DNA from: Microplitis mediator
Taxonomy: Eukaryota > Arthropoda > Insecta > Hymenoptera > Braconidae
Length of the DNA: 64,000 nt
Direction: 5' to 3'
NCBI RefSeq assembly: GCF_029852145.1
Contig: NC_079979.1
Location: forward strand, 15,449,901-15,513,900
The notes below the pieces were generated by a model. It saw only the letters and a list, made by a program, of their open reading frames with translations. It ran no database searches and was not told where the DNA came from. A program made the translations under genes and the position numbers. Shown here in pieces: positions 47,901 to 59,000 of this stretch. Position 1 is the first letter of the stretch. Every line of letters begins with the position of its first letter.

Positions 47901-49726
47901 CGTAATCCCCACTCTCAAGTTTAGGATTTTTACTCAAAGTTTCCAGAGACTCAAGAGCTTCCTTACGCTCCTGCCACTTCTTGGCCTCGACTTTATCGAA
48001 GAAATCTTTCGGTAATTTAGACAAAATGTCAACTGGATCAATGAGCTCATAAGGATCAATATCATCAGCAGCTTCTTCTTCATTCTCCTCGTCATCGTCA
48101 GCATCATCGCCTTCAGCGGCAGCCGATTCGGCAACGACGTTCTTGGGTTTCTGGGAGCGCAAATACCGAGTAGGATGCGCTTTAGCCCCATCCAATTTTG
48201 CGAATTCAACCTCCAACTCTGACATCTGGACAGGCTTCAAAGTGTTGAGCTGCTGCTTTATCGGGGCACCAATCCATCGGTAAATTTCAATTACCATCAG
48301 TTTACCTTCCTCGCGAACTATTTTGTCGCGGTCCTCAAGAAATCCGGGCATTTTTTTAATCAAAGGTTTTATATTTATTACTTTGGAACCGTACTCACGT
48401 AATGACAGCGTCAGAGTATTGATACAACCGGCGACAATCTTTGGGTTTTTGGCCTCAGTACCTTTCAAAAGTTCTTCTTGAACTGTTTCGTGCTTCTCAA
48501 TCTCTATGTACATCAAAGTTATCTGCACCGCCAGGTCTTTTGTTTTTGCTTTTGGTGCTGCGATACATTTATTTACTATTCCGCTCATCACTTCACCCAC
48601 AGTCCTATTAAAAATAGAAAAAATCATCAATGAGTCATCAAAATTTTGTTATTAATTTTCTTAATTTAAATCCGATTATTTATCTGATCATTGGCTAGAA
48701 TTTTTTCATATCACTAAGACTCAATGCGGTAAATATTCATCTGCTACGCAAACTTATTGATTTTAAATATTTAAAAATTTTTTTAAAATCACCGCCAAAA
48801 TTTTATTAGTTCGCTAATTCTTATCTTTTTTTTCTCACTCGTAATATTAAATTTACTATTTAATTATCAAGACATGAAGAATTTTTTGTATTTGTATTTT
48901 ATGACCTGAAGTTAACACGATCTGGAAATTAACCGACAATTCAAAATTTTCTGATTTTTTTTTTTGACAATTTAATTAGAAAAAAGAAATATATAAAAAT
49001 ATGCACATGTAGAAAATTAAAAAAAAATACGAGTGTAATTTTTAAAAATATTTTTTTTTTGAAATTGATCGTTTTTAAAAAAATTCTAAAATTATTAAAC
49101 GTCAGCTGACTTCAGTAGCCGACGTCTAATAAACTTTGATTTAATTTTCCAACGATAAATTACGAATAAAAAAAATTTTTCAAAATTGCACCCATAGTTT
49201 TTTAAATTTTCTACATGTACATATTTTTAGTTTTTTTTTTTTGTCATTTATTTGTTGAAAAAAAAAATTCAATTGTTAACTTGGATCATTTTTATTTTCC
49301 AATTAAATTTTAATTATTGCGTTAACTTGCACCAACTTTTTAGTCACCGGATAAATAAACCAATAAATCAAAAAAAAAAAAAAAAAAAAGTAAAATAGCG
49401 AACTTACTTTCCAGCACACGCAGCATTTTCAATAAATGTCAGCGCAGCCTCTAATCCTTTTTCCTGAGCAGCAACGTTACTGTCTACCACAAATTTTTTA
49501 ATGAGTCCTAAGAATTTGTTCCACTCCGGGGATTTTTCATCGTCGATGCACCCGAATTTTTTCGTACACTCGTCATACCCATGGACTCTCGCTTTCCAGG
49601 ACTAAGCAACAAAATAAATAATTAGACCAGTCAACCAACCACTCGATAAATAAATAATTAATTAATTACCTTGTGTACACATCTGTCCTCGACAGGCAAT
49701 TTTGTAAACTCAGTTTCTTCTTCCAT
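41991..49726 (-). CDS. msps: Mini spindles / XMAP215 microtubule polymerase, 1923 aa
   Basis: XMAP215/CKAP5 (chTOG) family protein that adds tubulin to microtubule plus ends and organises spindles. Exons: 49726-49670, 49601-49408, 48604-44555, 43461-41991; phases agree and the total length is typical (human about 2030). TOG arrays of HEAT repeats are visible: TOG1 starts HKSWKARVHGYDECTKKF, TOG2 near residue 290 (KKWQERKEALESLE), TOG3 near 590 (ANWKSRLAAVEQLND), TOG4 near 860 (KNWKVRNEGLVKVQ) and TOG5 after about 1160. Basic Lys/Ala/Pro linkers with KPAAAAAKK-like runs join them and help microtubule lattice binding. The C-terminal helical part (about 1440-1923) corresponds to the TACC-binding region and ends RALEAQYRGNGSRPT. 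Exon 3 is a single 4-kb exon. A noncoding leader exon lies upstream (50350 onwards). Confidence 0.95.
48895..49285. repeat. Two family D repeats in inverted orientation
   Basis: The first copy (48895-49120) ends at GTCAGCTGACTTCAGTAG. The second is its mirror image, running from CCGACGTCTAATAAAC to about 49285. The halves share ATGCACATGTAGAAAATT / its complement and GCACCCATAGTTTTTT. The pair could fold into a long hairpin in the msps transcript (intron between exons 2 and 3). Confidence 0.65.
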
Positions 49727-50349
49727 TATTTTATTGTTCCTAAAAAAAAAATCATAAATTAAATTCCATTTGTTTTACACGAGTGTAAATGCAGCAGACA
49801 TACAATTTTTTTATTGCAAACAAAAAATTAAATAATTAAAGAAATAAAATTTTAAAAAAATGCATGTACTAAATTTTGAATTTTCTAAACATGTATTTTT
49901 TATTTTTATTTTATAAACATTTTAATTTATTATTTAAAAAATTGTCAGATGTCCGCCAACTTTGCTATCATTTATTTTGCAGCAAATAAATATTTATATT
50001 TATTTAAAAGGAAAAATTATGTCATGATATATATAAATATATTAATTAATGATAACATCCTACGTTATATATTTTACAAGGAGAACGTATTGACCATATA
50101 TGACAATGAATGAATCAGTTTTCCTTTTTTTTTGTTAAATGTCTCATCTTATGTCGGTTAACCCAACAAATAAAAAAATAAAAAATTTGAATCATAAGTA
50201 AAATAAAAAATATTTAAAATTTATTTTATAAAACTGGTGTAAAAAAAAGATGAACTATTTGTTGATGATGCTGATGGATGATGCCAAAAGTACGTTGGAA
50301 AATGATTTTTAAAATCAGTCAGTTGATGATGAAAAAATTTATGACTTAC

Positions 50350-50560
50350 CCTTAGGAACAGTCGTCCAAGTTGCTGATTAATTATTTAAGTGATTGGGTA
50401 ATTAATTATTAAGTGGTTTAGTTATTTAAAAGTGTTAATAATTATTTATAATAATACTGTTATAAATTTATTCGCGTTACAACATACTGCGGAGAAGGCT
50501 TAAGATATCAGTCGGCGGCCATTAATGCTCGAGAGCTTCGGTTGCTTCAGTGTTCGCTGT
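50350..50560 (-). other. Putative 5' UTR exon of msps
   Basis: On the minus strand a strong donor (CCTAAGG|GTAAGTCAT) ends an exon at 50350, and a poly-T acceptor (TTTTTTAG|GAACAATAAAATAATGG) lies at about 49739, 13 bases before the msps start codon. The exon is richer in G+C than its surroundings. The upstream limit near 50560 is a guess. The gene at 51642 starts on the other strand, so the roughly 0.8 kb between may be a shared divergent promoter. Confidence 0.5.
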
Positions 50561-51641
50561 GAATATGGTCTCGATTTTCAAATAGTCGACCAGTACCACA
50601 CTATTTTGCCTCGTTTTTTTTTTATTACTGTTATTGTTATTATTTGTATTATTATTATTATTTTACAATGGCTTCCAACTGTCAAAACCGGCTTTTAAAT
50701 ATTTACGGATGGAAAATAATTTAAATAATTTACTAAAATTTGAATTCCCGCGTTTTTAAAAAATTTATTTAAATTATAATTCAAAATTATTTAAATTAAA
50801 TAATTAATAAAATAAATTATTCACTTGAATAAAAAAAAAACTAGATGGCGGGAATTTAAAAAAATACGTTAGGCGCCATTTTGAATAATAAATAAATATA
50901 TGAATTTATGAGTTTAATTATTAATATTAGGTATTATTTTATGGATAGTAATTGTTAGTAAAGTATTAAATATTAATTGTGATGATTGGTGGTGATTAAA
51001 AATCAATAATTATAAATTTTTAGAAAGCGCGGCCATGTCAGAAAATTTGAATTATTTGATTGGTAGAAAATAATCTAGATGTTTTTAAGCAGCAACAAGA
51101 TAATTTTATGAGTGTGAACGTAACTGACAATTGGAAATTTTTTAATAAATAAATAAAATTTAAATAATTATTTCAACAATTTAAAAATTAGCGCGCGCTT
51201 TTTTTAAAATTTAATTATTTTAATGTATTTATTTAAAATTTATAAATTGTCTGATGTCTGCTACATTCATACTCATGAAATTTTGTGTGTTTGTATGTAA
51301 TGTAATTAGAGGAAAAAAAAAGATAAGAACACGAGATAATATAAATAGTCGCCATTTTCTATCATAACGCCGACGTAAATTATAACAAACTCGTAACTCG
51401 CAGTTAAATATTTAAATTTATAAAAATAATTGTATAAATAATATAAATAATTACTCAGAGGATTTATATAAATAAATATACTCAGGAAAAACAGGTAACT
51501 ATAAATAAATATATAAATATCAAAGTATGAAAATATTTAAAAAATATGAAAATCAGAATCTAGACATAACCTAAGAAACTAAAAATTAAGCAACCGGTGA
51601 ATCGATAATTGAATAATTTATTGATATCTGTGTCTAGGAAA

Positions 51642-54600
51642 ATGAGTCCATTGAATAGAGGACCGCTGATGCCTCCACGAATGCCACCAGTGGGCATGAG
51701 ACCGCCGCCACCGCGTTTCGGGCGACTTCCGATGCCAGGAATGCCTCCGAGAATGCCGCCACCACCTCCACCGATGGGCCCAGCTTTTGGACCTATGCGT
51801 CCACGTATGCCACCACCACCTCCTAGGCCTGGTTCAATGATGAGACCTGGACCTGGTTGCCCGCCACCGCTACCTCTTTTTGGTCCCAGGACTCGTGGGC
51901 CGCCGCCTCTCATGCATCCGATGATGGGACCCCGTGGTATGGGACCACGTGGACCTCCGATGAGACCAGGACCCAGAGGGATTTTACCTCCACAGGGTTT
52001 GCCACACATGAGACCGAGGTTTCCACCAGGAAATGGAACCACCAAAGCTAAATCTATTAATAATGCCAAGAAAGGCATCAAATTAGAGGTATTTTTTTTT
52101 TTATTGTGTATTTGGAAAACTAGAGTCGCGTCACAGAACTTTTGTATGTTGAAGATCTAGAAATTTCTATATGATCCTGAAGTTAGCAGATAATTGACAA
52201 TTTTCGGATTTTTGTTTCCACAAATAAATTACAAAAAAACAAAATAAATAAAAATATGCACATGCAGATAATTAAAAAAACTATAGGTCCAATTTTTTTA
52301 ATATTTTTTTTTATAATTTATCGTTTTCAAAAAAATGCAAAAGTTATTAGACGTCGGCTAACTTCGGTATCATAATTTCTATCACGTAATAATTTGAATT
52401 TCAATAATTTCATTTTTTTTTTTTTAATTTGAAATTTTTTAAATGGAGCAAAATTTTTTTTAAATTTATTAATCGCCAGTTTCATAAATTTATTCCGCGA
52501 CTTTCTTCTATAGAAAATCTTTGAAAGTTAATAGAAAATGTATAGCAATAAGAAATTACTCTCACTCATATTTATTTAAATTTTATAAATTAATTTGCGT
52601 AAATAATTATTTATGGTCATCACCAAAGGCTTCATCTGCATGCGATTATTTACAGAATGTAAAATTTTTAAAAAGTTTAAATTTAAATCTAAGCGATCGT
52701 CTAAGACAGACTGAAAAATGCCATCTGGCAACCAGAATAAGAAAGTTAATTTCTAAAAATAAATCATATATATCTATATTTATACATATATGAGAAAAAT
52801 TTACTTGAAAATTAATAAGATTCGATAATATAATTTAACAAATATATTTATTTAATTAATTATAAATTAGTAATGATTAATTATTGATAACTTTTGGGGT
52901 CAATATTTTTAATTATTTTTTTTTTCCTATAATATCAATTTTTGTTATCTTTAATTATTGATTTATTATTGATAATTAATTAAAATTTTTGTTTTAAAAA
53001 GGAGTTGGAATTAAAGAAGCCTTGGATGACAGACGAAATTCGCGGGGAAATTCAGCGAAAAAATAAATTATACGCGAAAGCTAAAAAAAATAAAGACGCA
53101 AAAGAGTGGGAGGAATTCAAAGATCTGAGAAATAAAGTAACGCGTATGATAAAAGACGCTAAGAATGAGTATTTTTCAAAAAATCCTGATCAGGTATGTC
53201 CATATTTTATTTATTTATATTTTCCAACTTGATAATTAATTAATATCGCGGTACAGATGCCAGCGGGCGATGAAAAATTTTTATCTATCATTCATATACT
53301 TGTAAATAAAACATCACCCTTATGAAACCTGTACCACGATATGTAAATAGTAAATTGTGTGACATGGGATGAAACAAAACGATTCCAGACCAGGATGAAG
53401 TCGGCTGACATCACTCGATGTCTGAAATCGTCTTTCATCCTGAGTTACACACTAGACTTTTCATGATTCTCTGCATTGGAACTTGAATTTGGAAGTTTCA
53501 GTGTCAGCAGCCAGACAGAAACAAGTTAATTTAAGACAACAGTCAGAACTGTCATTTACGTAAATAAAATTACTATTTAAAAAATGACAAGAATCAGAGT
53601 TTGAATTGCGAAAGCCTTCAGTCAGCGGGCAGAAACTTGATTTGTTTGTTTCCAAAGGATTAAACAAGTTTGTTTCTACCCGCTGACTGAAGGCATTCAC
53701 ACTTGACGCGTGTACTAATATTAATTCGTGGCATTAGACTGAAATTAGCTTGCATCGACTGGCTGTAGTGACACTGAAGCTTTAAGAGCATGTTCAGAAA
53801 TTCACTCTGGAAGAGAAAAATGCAACTTCTGCGTTCATAAGTATCTGATTAAACCGGTGAACAATTCGAGTACCGTAATGCGTTCGTAAATTGCGGAAAA
53901 GGTACATGCAGTATCTGGTATTCTTTCGTTCCTCTAGTTTTAATTAAACCACGTGACTTTTCATTTACTGCACTGTAAAAAAACGGGGTAAGTCCAGGTG
54001 GTGTAGGTCTTATAATTTTCGGTGTTAAATTTTAACATCGAAAGCGGTGTTAAAATAACACCGTCGCCAATGTAAATATTCTCTACCGGTGTTAAATAAA
54101 ATTTCCCGGTGTTAAAATATTTTTTCGGTGTTGAAAATATTTAACTTTGTGAATATTTTGACTTACTCGATCACTACAGTTAATTAGTGTTTTTATTAAT
54201 TAATTAAATTATTGGTGATTGAAATGGTGGCCGTAAAATTGTGTAATTTTTAAATAAATTATGTATGACATTAATAATTATTTAAATAAGTACACAGCAA
54301 AATTTAAATTTCCTTTAGATAATATTCATTAAATTTTATAATACATTTTTTTTTCAAATTTCTATACTTGGAAATTTTTTTACACCGATTTAACATCGGT
54401 ATTTTAACACCGCACTTTTTACAGTGTAACCATCTGTTAAAATATTTATCAATCCCCAGAGTGTTTTTCTGAACACGCCCAATTTTCAATGCTGGTATAA
54501 TGACAATAAAATGTCCAATATTTTTATGACAATCCTGCTGGTATATTAAACGTAATTGGTATTTTATAAATAATATTTTGCGTACATTAACTATTTTTCA

Positions 54601-54892
54601 TTTTTTAAAGAAGTAAATTGTGTAAGTGGATTACATGAAGTATTTTGCTGACTAAGTGGCCGAGTTATTTGAATATTAATTTATAAAAAAACATAAAAAA
54701 TAGCATAGAACGTTAGTTTATGAGCAACTTTCCTTACAGGGTGGTCAAAAAGCAAGTGATAAGAATACAGTTGAGTCCGAGAGTGTTCAGGAAACAGAGA
54801 AATCAGAGAAAACAGAAATTCAACCTGAACCGGTTACGAAAATGGAAGTAACGGAGGAGTCGCGGCCTTCCAGCGAACAGGCTCAGTCTTAA
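51642..54892 (+). CDS. Proline-rich protein with a LINE-linker-like segment, 263 aa
   Basis: I do not recognise this gene as a named family. Exons: 51642-52088, 53002-53193, 54740-54892, all in phase 0. The start is the ATG after a CTAG acceptor at 51637. The first 149 residues are almost entirely Pro, Gly, Met and Arg (PPRMPP, GPRGMGPRGPP), a disordered, possibly RNA- or WW/SH3-binding region. The second exon (150-213) begins ELELKKPWMTDEIRGEI and is a basic helix (KNKLYAKAKKNKDAKEWEEF, then LRNKVTRMIKDAKNEYF). This closely resembles the stretch between endonuclease and reverse transcriptase in LINE-type polyproteins. The third exon is acidic and Ser/Glu-rich, ending SSEQAQS. It is probably nuclear, but the role is unknown. 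An alternative explanation is a chance coiled coil. Confidence 0.75.
52160..52375. repeat. Family D repeat
   Basis: Starts ATGATCCTGAAGTTAGCAGA and ends GACGTCGGCTAACTTCGGTA, the ends being imperfect inverted repeats, with ATATGCACATGCAGATAATT in the middle. It is the cleanest copy of the family in the window, in the first intron of the proline-rich gene. Confidence 0.7.
53614..53694. other. Imperfect hairpin in an intron
   Basis: The arms GCCTTCAGTCAGCGGG (53614-53629) and CCCGCTGACTGAAGGC (53679-53694) pair perfectly over 16 bp; after one mismatch and a small bulge pairing continues (AGAAAC...ACTTG), leaving a loop of roughly 25 nt. The size is miRNA-precursor-like, but no family match is claimed; it may equally be a transposon remnant. 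Confidence 0.4.
53971..54426. mobile_element. Family B element
   Basis: Starts CACTGTAAAAAAACGGGG and ends CTTTTTACAGTG. It includes the intact phrase GATCACTACAGTTAATTAG that is interrupted at 22897, so it serves as an empty site. In the second intron of the proline-rich gene. The right flank is TA and the left flank is TG. Confidence 0.75.
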
Positions 54893-56036
54893 AGCTTCGG
54901 GCTACTCCTCCGTCTAAACAATTTATAAATTTATAAATTATTTACAAAAGTCTATTTAAAACAATTAATAATAATAAATAATAACAATAGTTATTATTAT
55001 TAGATAATATCACTATCAACTTTTAAATCAAACCTAATTATTTTCCGTCGTCAAGTAATTTGTGCTAACGATTTATTTGGAAATTAATTACTGATAAAAA
55101 AAAATTAATGTTTAAACAAACATTTAACTCAAGTACAAGTAAAGATAATTGACATTTTTTTTCTTTTTTTTTTTAATTCATTTATTTATTTTTTAAAAAT
55201 TTTCTTATACATGCAATTGTTCTTGTAATACTTAGATATTATTTTAAAATAATTGTGGATTTGTTTATTTGTTTGGCTTTGTTTGTGTTTAAAAAAACTG
55301 TAATTCAAATGCTAGAGTCATTACATTCCTTATTGTGACGATGCATTAATTAATTAATTAATTAATTAAATTTAATTATTAACAAGGGACTCTAGTCATT
55401 TATTTTTTAATTGTTGAGATAAATAATTATCTAGAGTTTATTAAAAATATATAAGAAATATAATTAAGTCTCGATAATTCAAAAAATTTATAGAGTCTCC
55501 TTTGATAAAAAAAAAAAAATAATAATAGTAATTGTAGAATTACTAAGTAGTATCAGCGTTAAATTACCTAGTAGTTGTAATTTAAATGGTAATTTTTTTT
55601 TTCTTGTAATTAATTAATTAATAATTGAAGTATATTTAGAATTATTAAGTATATTTGTGCAAAAATATAATTATTCAATTTAATTAACAGAATTTTTATT
55701 AATTAATTTAAAAGAAATATAAAAAAAACACAAAACAAAGATGTTTGTATTTAAAATAATAAAAATGTCAAAAATAAATATTTCTACAAGTTATAAATAA
55801 ATTTACTTGTGTATTAAAATTTTTAATTACCAATTAATTATCAAAATTATTATTTTTATTATTTATTTTAAATTATTGTTACAAAAAAGTTCTCTAGTTT
55901 CCTGAGCCGACAAAGAGTTAAAATTTTTTTGCGAATGTCCGAAGACTTTGTTGTTAAAAAAAAAAATAATGATGGGTTGGAATGATATATTTATTGCAAT
56001 TAACATTATAAACATATTTTAAGCGAAAATTTTTAG
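54893..56036. other. Intergenic region before NUFIP1
   Basis: AT-rich with TTAATTAA runs (55345-55375). It must hold the 3' UTR of the proline-rich gene and the missing first exon of NUFIP1. A candidate start is ATGTCCGAAGAC at 55934, but no good donor follows it, so I do not annotate it as coding. Confidence 0.45.
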
Positions 56037-59000
56037 GCAGCCTTGTACCAAGACGATCAAGACTATCACGATGATCGTGATGAAAACTATCAGAGTGAAG
56101 ATGAAGACGTTATTTATTACTGTGAAATATGTGACCGTGAATTTATGACCGATAAATTACTGAATGATCACAATAGTACACATAAAGTGTGTGGTATAGA
56201 TGGATGTAAATTCTCAGCGCATCCTAAATTAGTTGAGAAACATATTGCGATGCAGCATCGTACTGGTTATTTTAGTAAATTGAAAAATTTAACGACTCCT
56301 GAGGATATTGACAAGTGGATCAATGAACGCAAACGGTAATCACTTTATTTATTTATTTTATAAATACTAAGGGTGTGCGAATTGAGTTTGAATCGAATCC
56401 AATTATTCGTCAATTTTTAAACTCGGAAAATTTTTGAATTATTTGTAACTTATTAAATTATTCGATTCAAATTGAGAAAATTCTGATCAGCTTTCAAATA
56501 TTTAATGGAGAATTCAGTTTTTAAAGTAATCAAAAATTTATTTTTCGTAGATTTGTCTCTGAACTGAAAAAATTTTGAATTATTCAAAAACATACGAATC
56601 CCAAGTAAGGTAAGAGACCTAGTACCCGATCACTCGTGTATTTGCATATCTATATTTACTAAATTTTACTAAATATATATATACAAATAAATGGAGTGAT
56701 CGGGTACTAAGTCTTTTACTTTAAGAAATCTTTTAAAAGGACAAGACAAATTTTTCTTTTTATTTTTGTTGTCTCAAATTCAAATTTTTAGTAGATTTCA
56801 TAGAAATCTATCTTTTGGATTTGTCCTCATGGTGGAATTGTCAAAAAATTTTGCCATAATCTATCATAATTCATCGAATCGGTTCCAAAAATACCATTGG
56901 TTCAAAAGTTTATATATGTATGTAATATAACGCGCCTTGTTGCGACGATAGCGGCCACAATTTTTAACGGATCTTAATGAAACTTGGCACACTTATTCTA
57001 TGAACGATTATCACGGTTAAGTTCGAAGATGAGCAAAATCGGTCAACTAGTTTAGAAATGGTGGACATTTGAAATTCAAAAAATAACGAAAAATCCTACT
57101 TTTTCGACTTTTTTTCGTCAATAACTTTTTAACGGGTATATCTATACTTATTATCTAAAAAGAACTTGATAGCCGATAGAAAAAGCTATATTTTCCTTTT
57201 TTTATTTTTTGTTTTACGAAAATTGTTCCACTTTTAATAAGGGTTCAAAGTCACACAATTGACTCAAGTGTTATAGTGATAATGCCATTGTTTACATCTT
57301 TGAAAATTTTTGATGACTGATTATTCAATTATATATATATAGAAATCTACTTCCATTTCGGATGCCGGATTGCCTTTTTTTTAATAAATAAGACATACAG
57401 ATGTTAATTCTCGGAAGTAATTTTAATTAAAAACTCCTTTAGATGACATTTGTAATTTACTTTTTATCATCACTCGGTCAAGTCTTTTAAGCAGATATTT
57501 TTTCACTGACAAATTTCTGATTGATTGTCAACATTTTTGTGCCTTATCGATAGGTCAAAAAATAGCCTCAAAACTGGCATTTTATAGATATAAAGCCAAG
57601 TGTGTTACTTGGGATATTTTGAATTTTTCATTTCGAACTATTCCCCTTCCACTTATAAAAAAAAATCGTATTTTTAATTGGTTCAAAAAAATGATATCAG
57701 GCATTTTGATTCCCAAACAAAATTCCCGCGACTAAAAAAAATATTTTATTAAAAATTCAAAAAATTTAAATTTTGTATTAACATCCCGCCAATTATTAAA
57801 TACCGAGATCTTCGAAACTACAAATATTGTTATACATTTTATTATAAATTTTCGCTGATATTTAGTCCGGATCAAACCGCGAGGAACCAAAAAATTTATT
57901 TGAATTTTTTATTTAATTCTAATAATTTTTTTTGTTCCAATTATTCACTCGTTTCTTATCACTAGTAATTTATTACAGCATTTCATCCTTTATCACACAA
58001 ATTACTTAAATCTATACATTGTCTTGAAAACCTTTTCCTGTCTCTCCATTAGATAAATTTTTACCCTGCCTGTAAATATTACCTATCAATTTTTTTTTAT
58101 GCTGATACACTTCTCCAGCTGTTAAAAAGAATTTGTGGCGAGTAGAATTACCGTTTATTATTTTGTTTTCTTTAAATATTGCAGTTTAATAAAGAATTAA
58201 AATTATTTTTTTATTATAGAAAGTATCCAACAAAAAGTAACGTGGACTCGAAGAAAGCTGAGCAAATAGAAAAAGAAGCTCGTGGTGAAATAATGAATAC
58301 AAATTTCAAATCTAAGATATCAAATAAGTCTAGAGAAAATGTCAACATTAAAAGTAAGAGAAGAAAGAAGAGATTGAGAAAAAAACCAGAGAAAAATACT
58401 GAAGATGTTGAGATTGAGGAAACTTGTCAGGGTGTCCGACCATTCAGAGGCACTAGTATGTAATTTTTAACGCGATACTTTTATTTACCTTACAAGTTAT
58501 TTAATGTCAGTATTTTTTTTTTTCAAGAAATTATCAATGAAGAAGAGAAGTCAGTGTGTGAAATTACGAATGAAGAATTTAAATTAGAGAACCCGATTAC
58601 TGATGACGAGGATGAGGTTCAAATGACCAATGAACTTCCAGAGGTTCAAACGACTAATGCACTTCCGGAGCCGATAATTAAACCGATTGGTAGTTTGGTT
58701 GCTAATTACAGTAGTTCAGATGACGGTAATTATTTTTTTCTCATATTTATTTACAGTCGAACTCTATTAACTCGGATAGTTAGTTACGGAGGAGCGGAAA
58801 TTTCTTGGAATTTCCGAGTTATCGAATGCCCCTTCTCCCTTAAAAAGGAAACTACACACATGCGCTCACATCACATTTAGGACGTATATATAAATCGCGT
58901 GCCAAATGCCAAAAGGGCGTATAATTTTTTTTTTTTTTGGTGCCAATCGTTTTGTAAACATGTTCTAAGCCTAAAAATGAAAAAAAAATTTCCAAAGCCA

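Noticed and set aside
45448..48015. Several plus-strand frames of 70-160 aa
   Set aside because: All are antisense shadows of the long msps exon, whose own frame carries TOG repeats.
51560..52081. Gly-rich minus-strand frame
   Set aside because: Antisense of the proline-rich exon; CCN codons read back as GGN.
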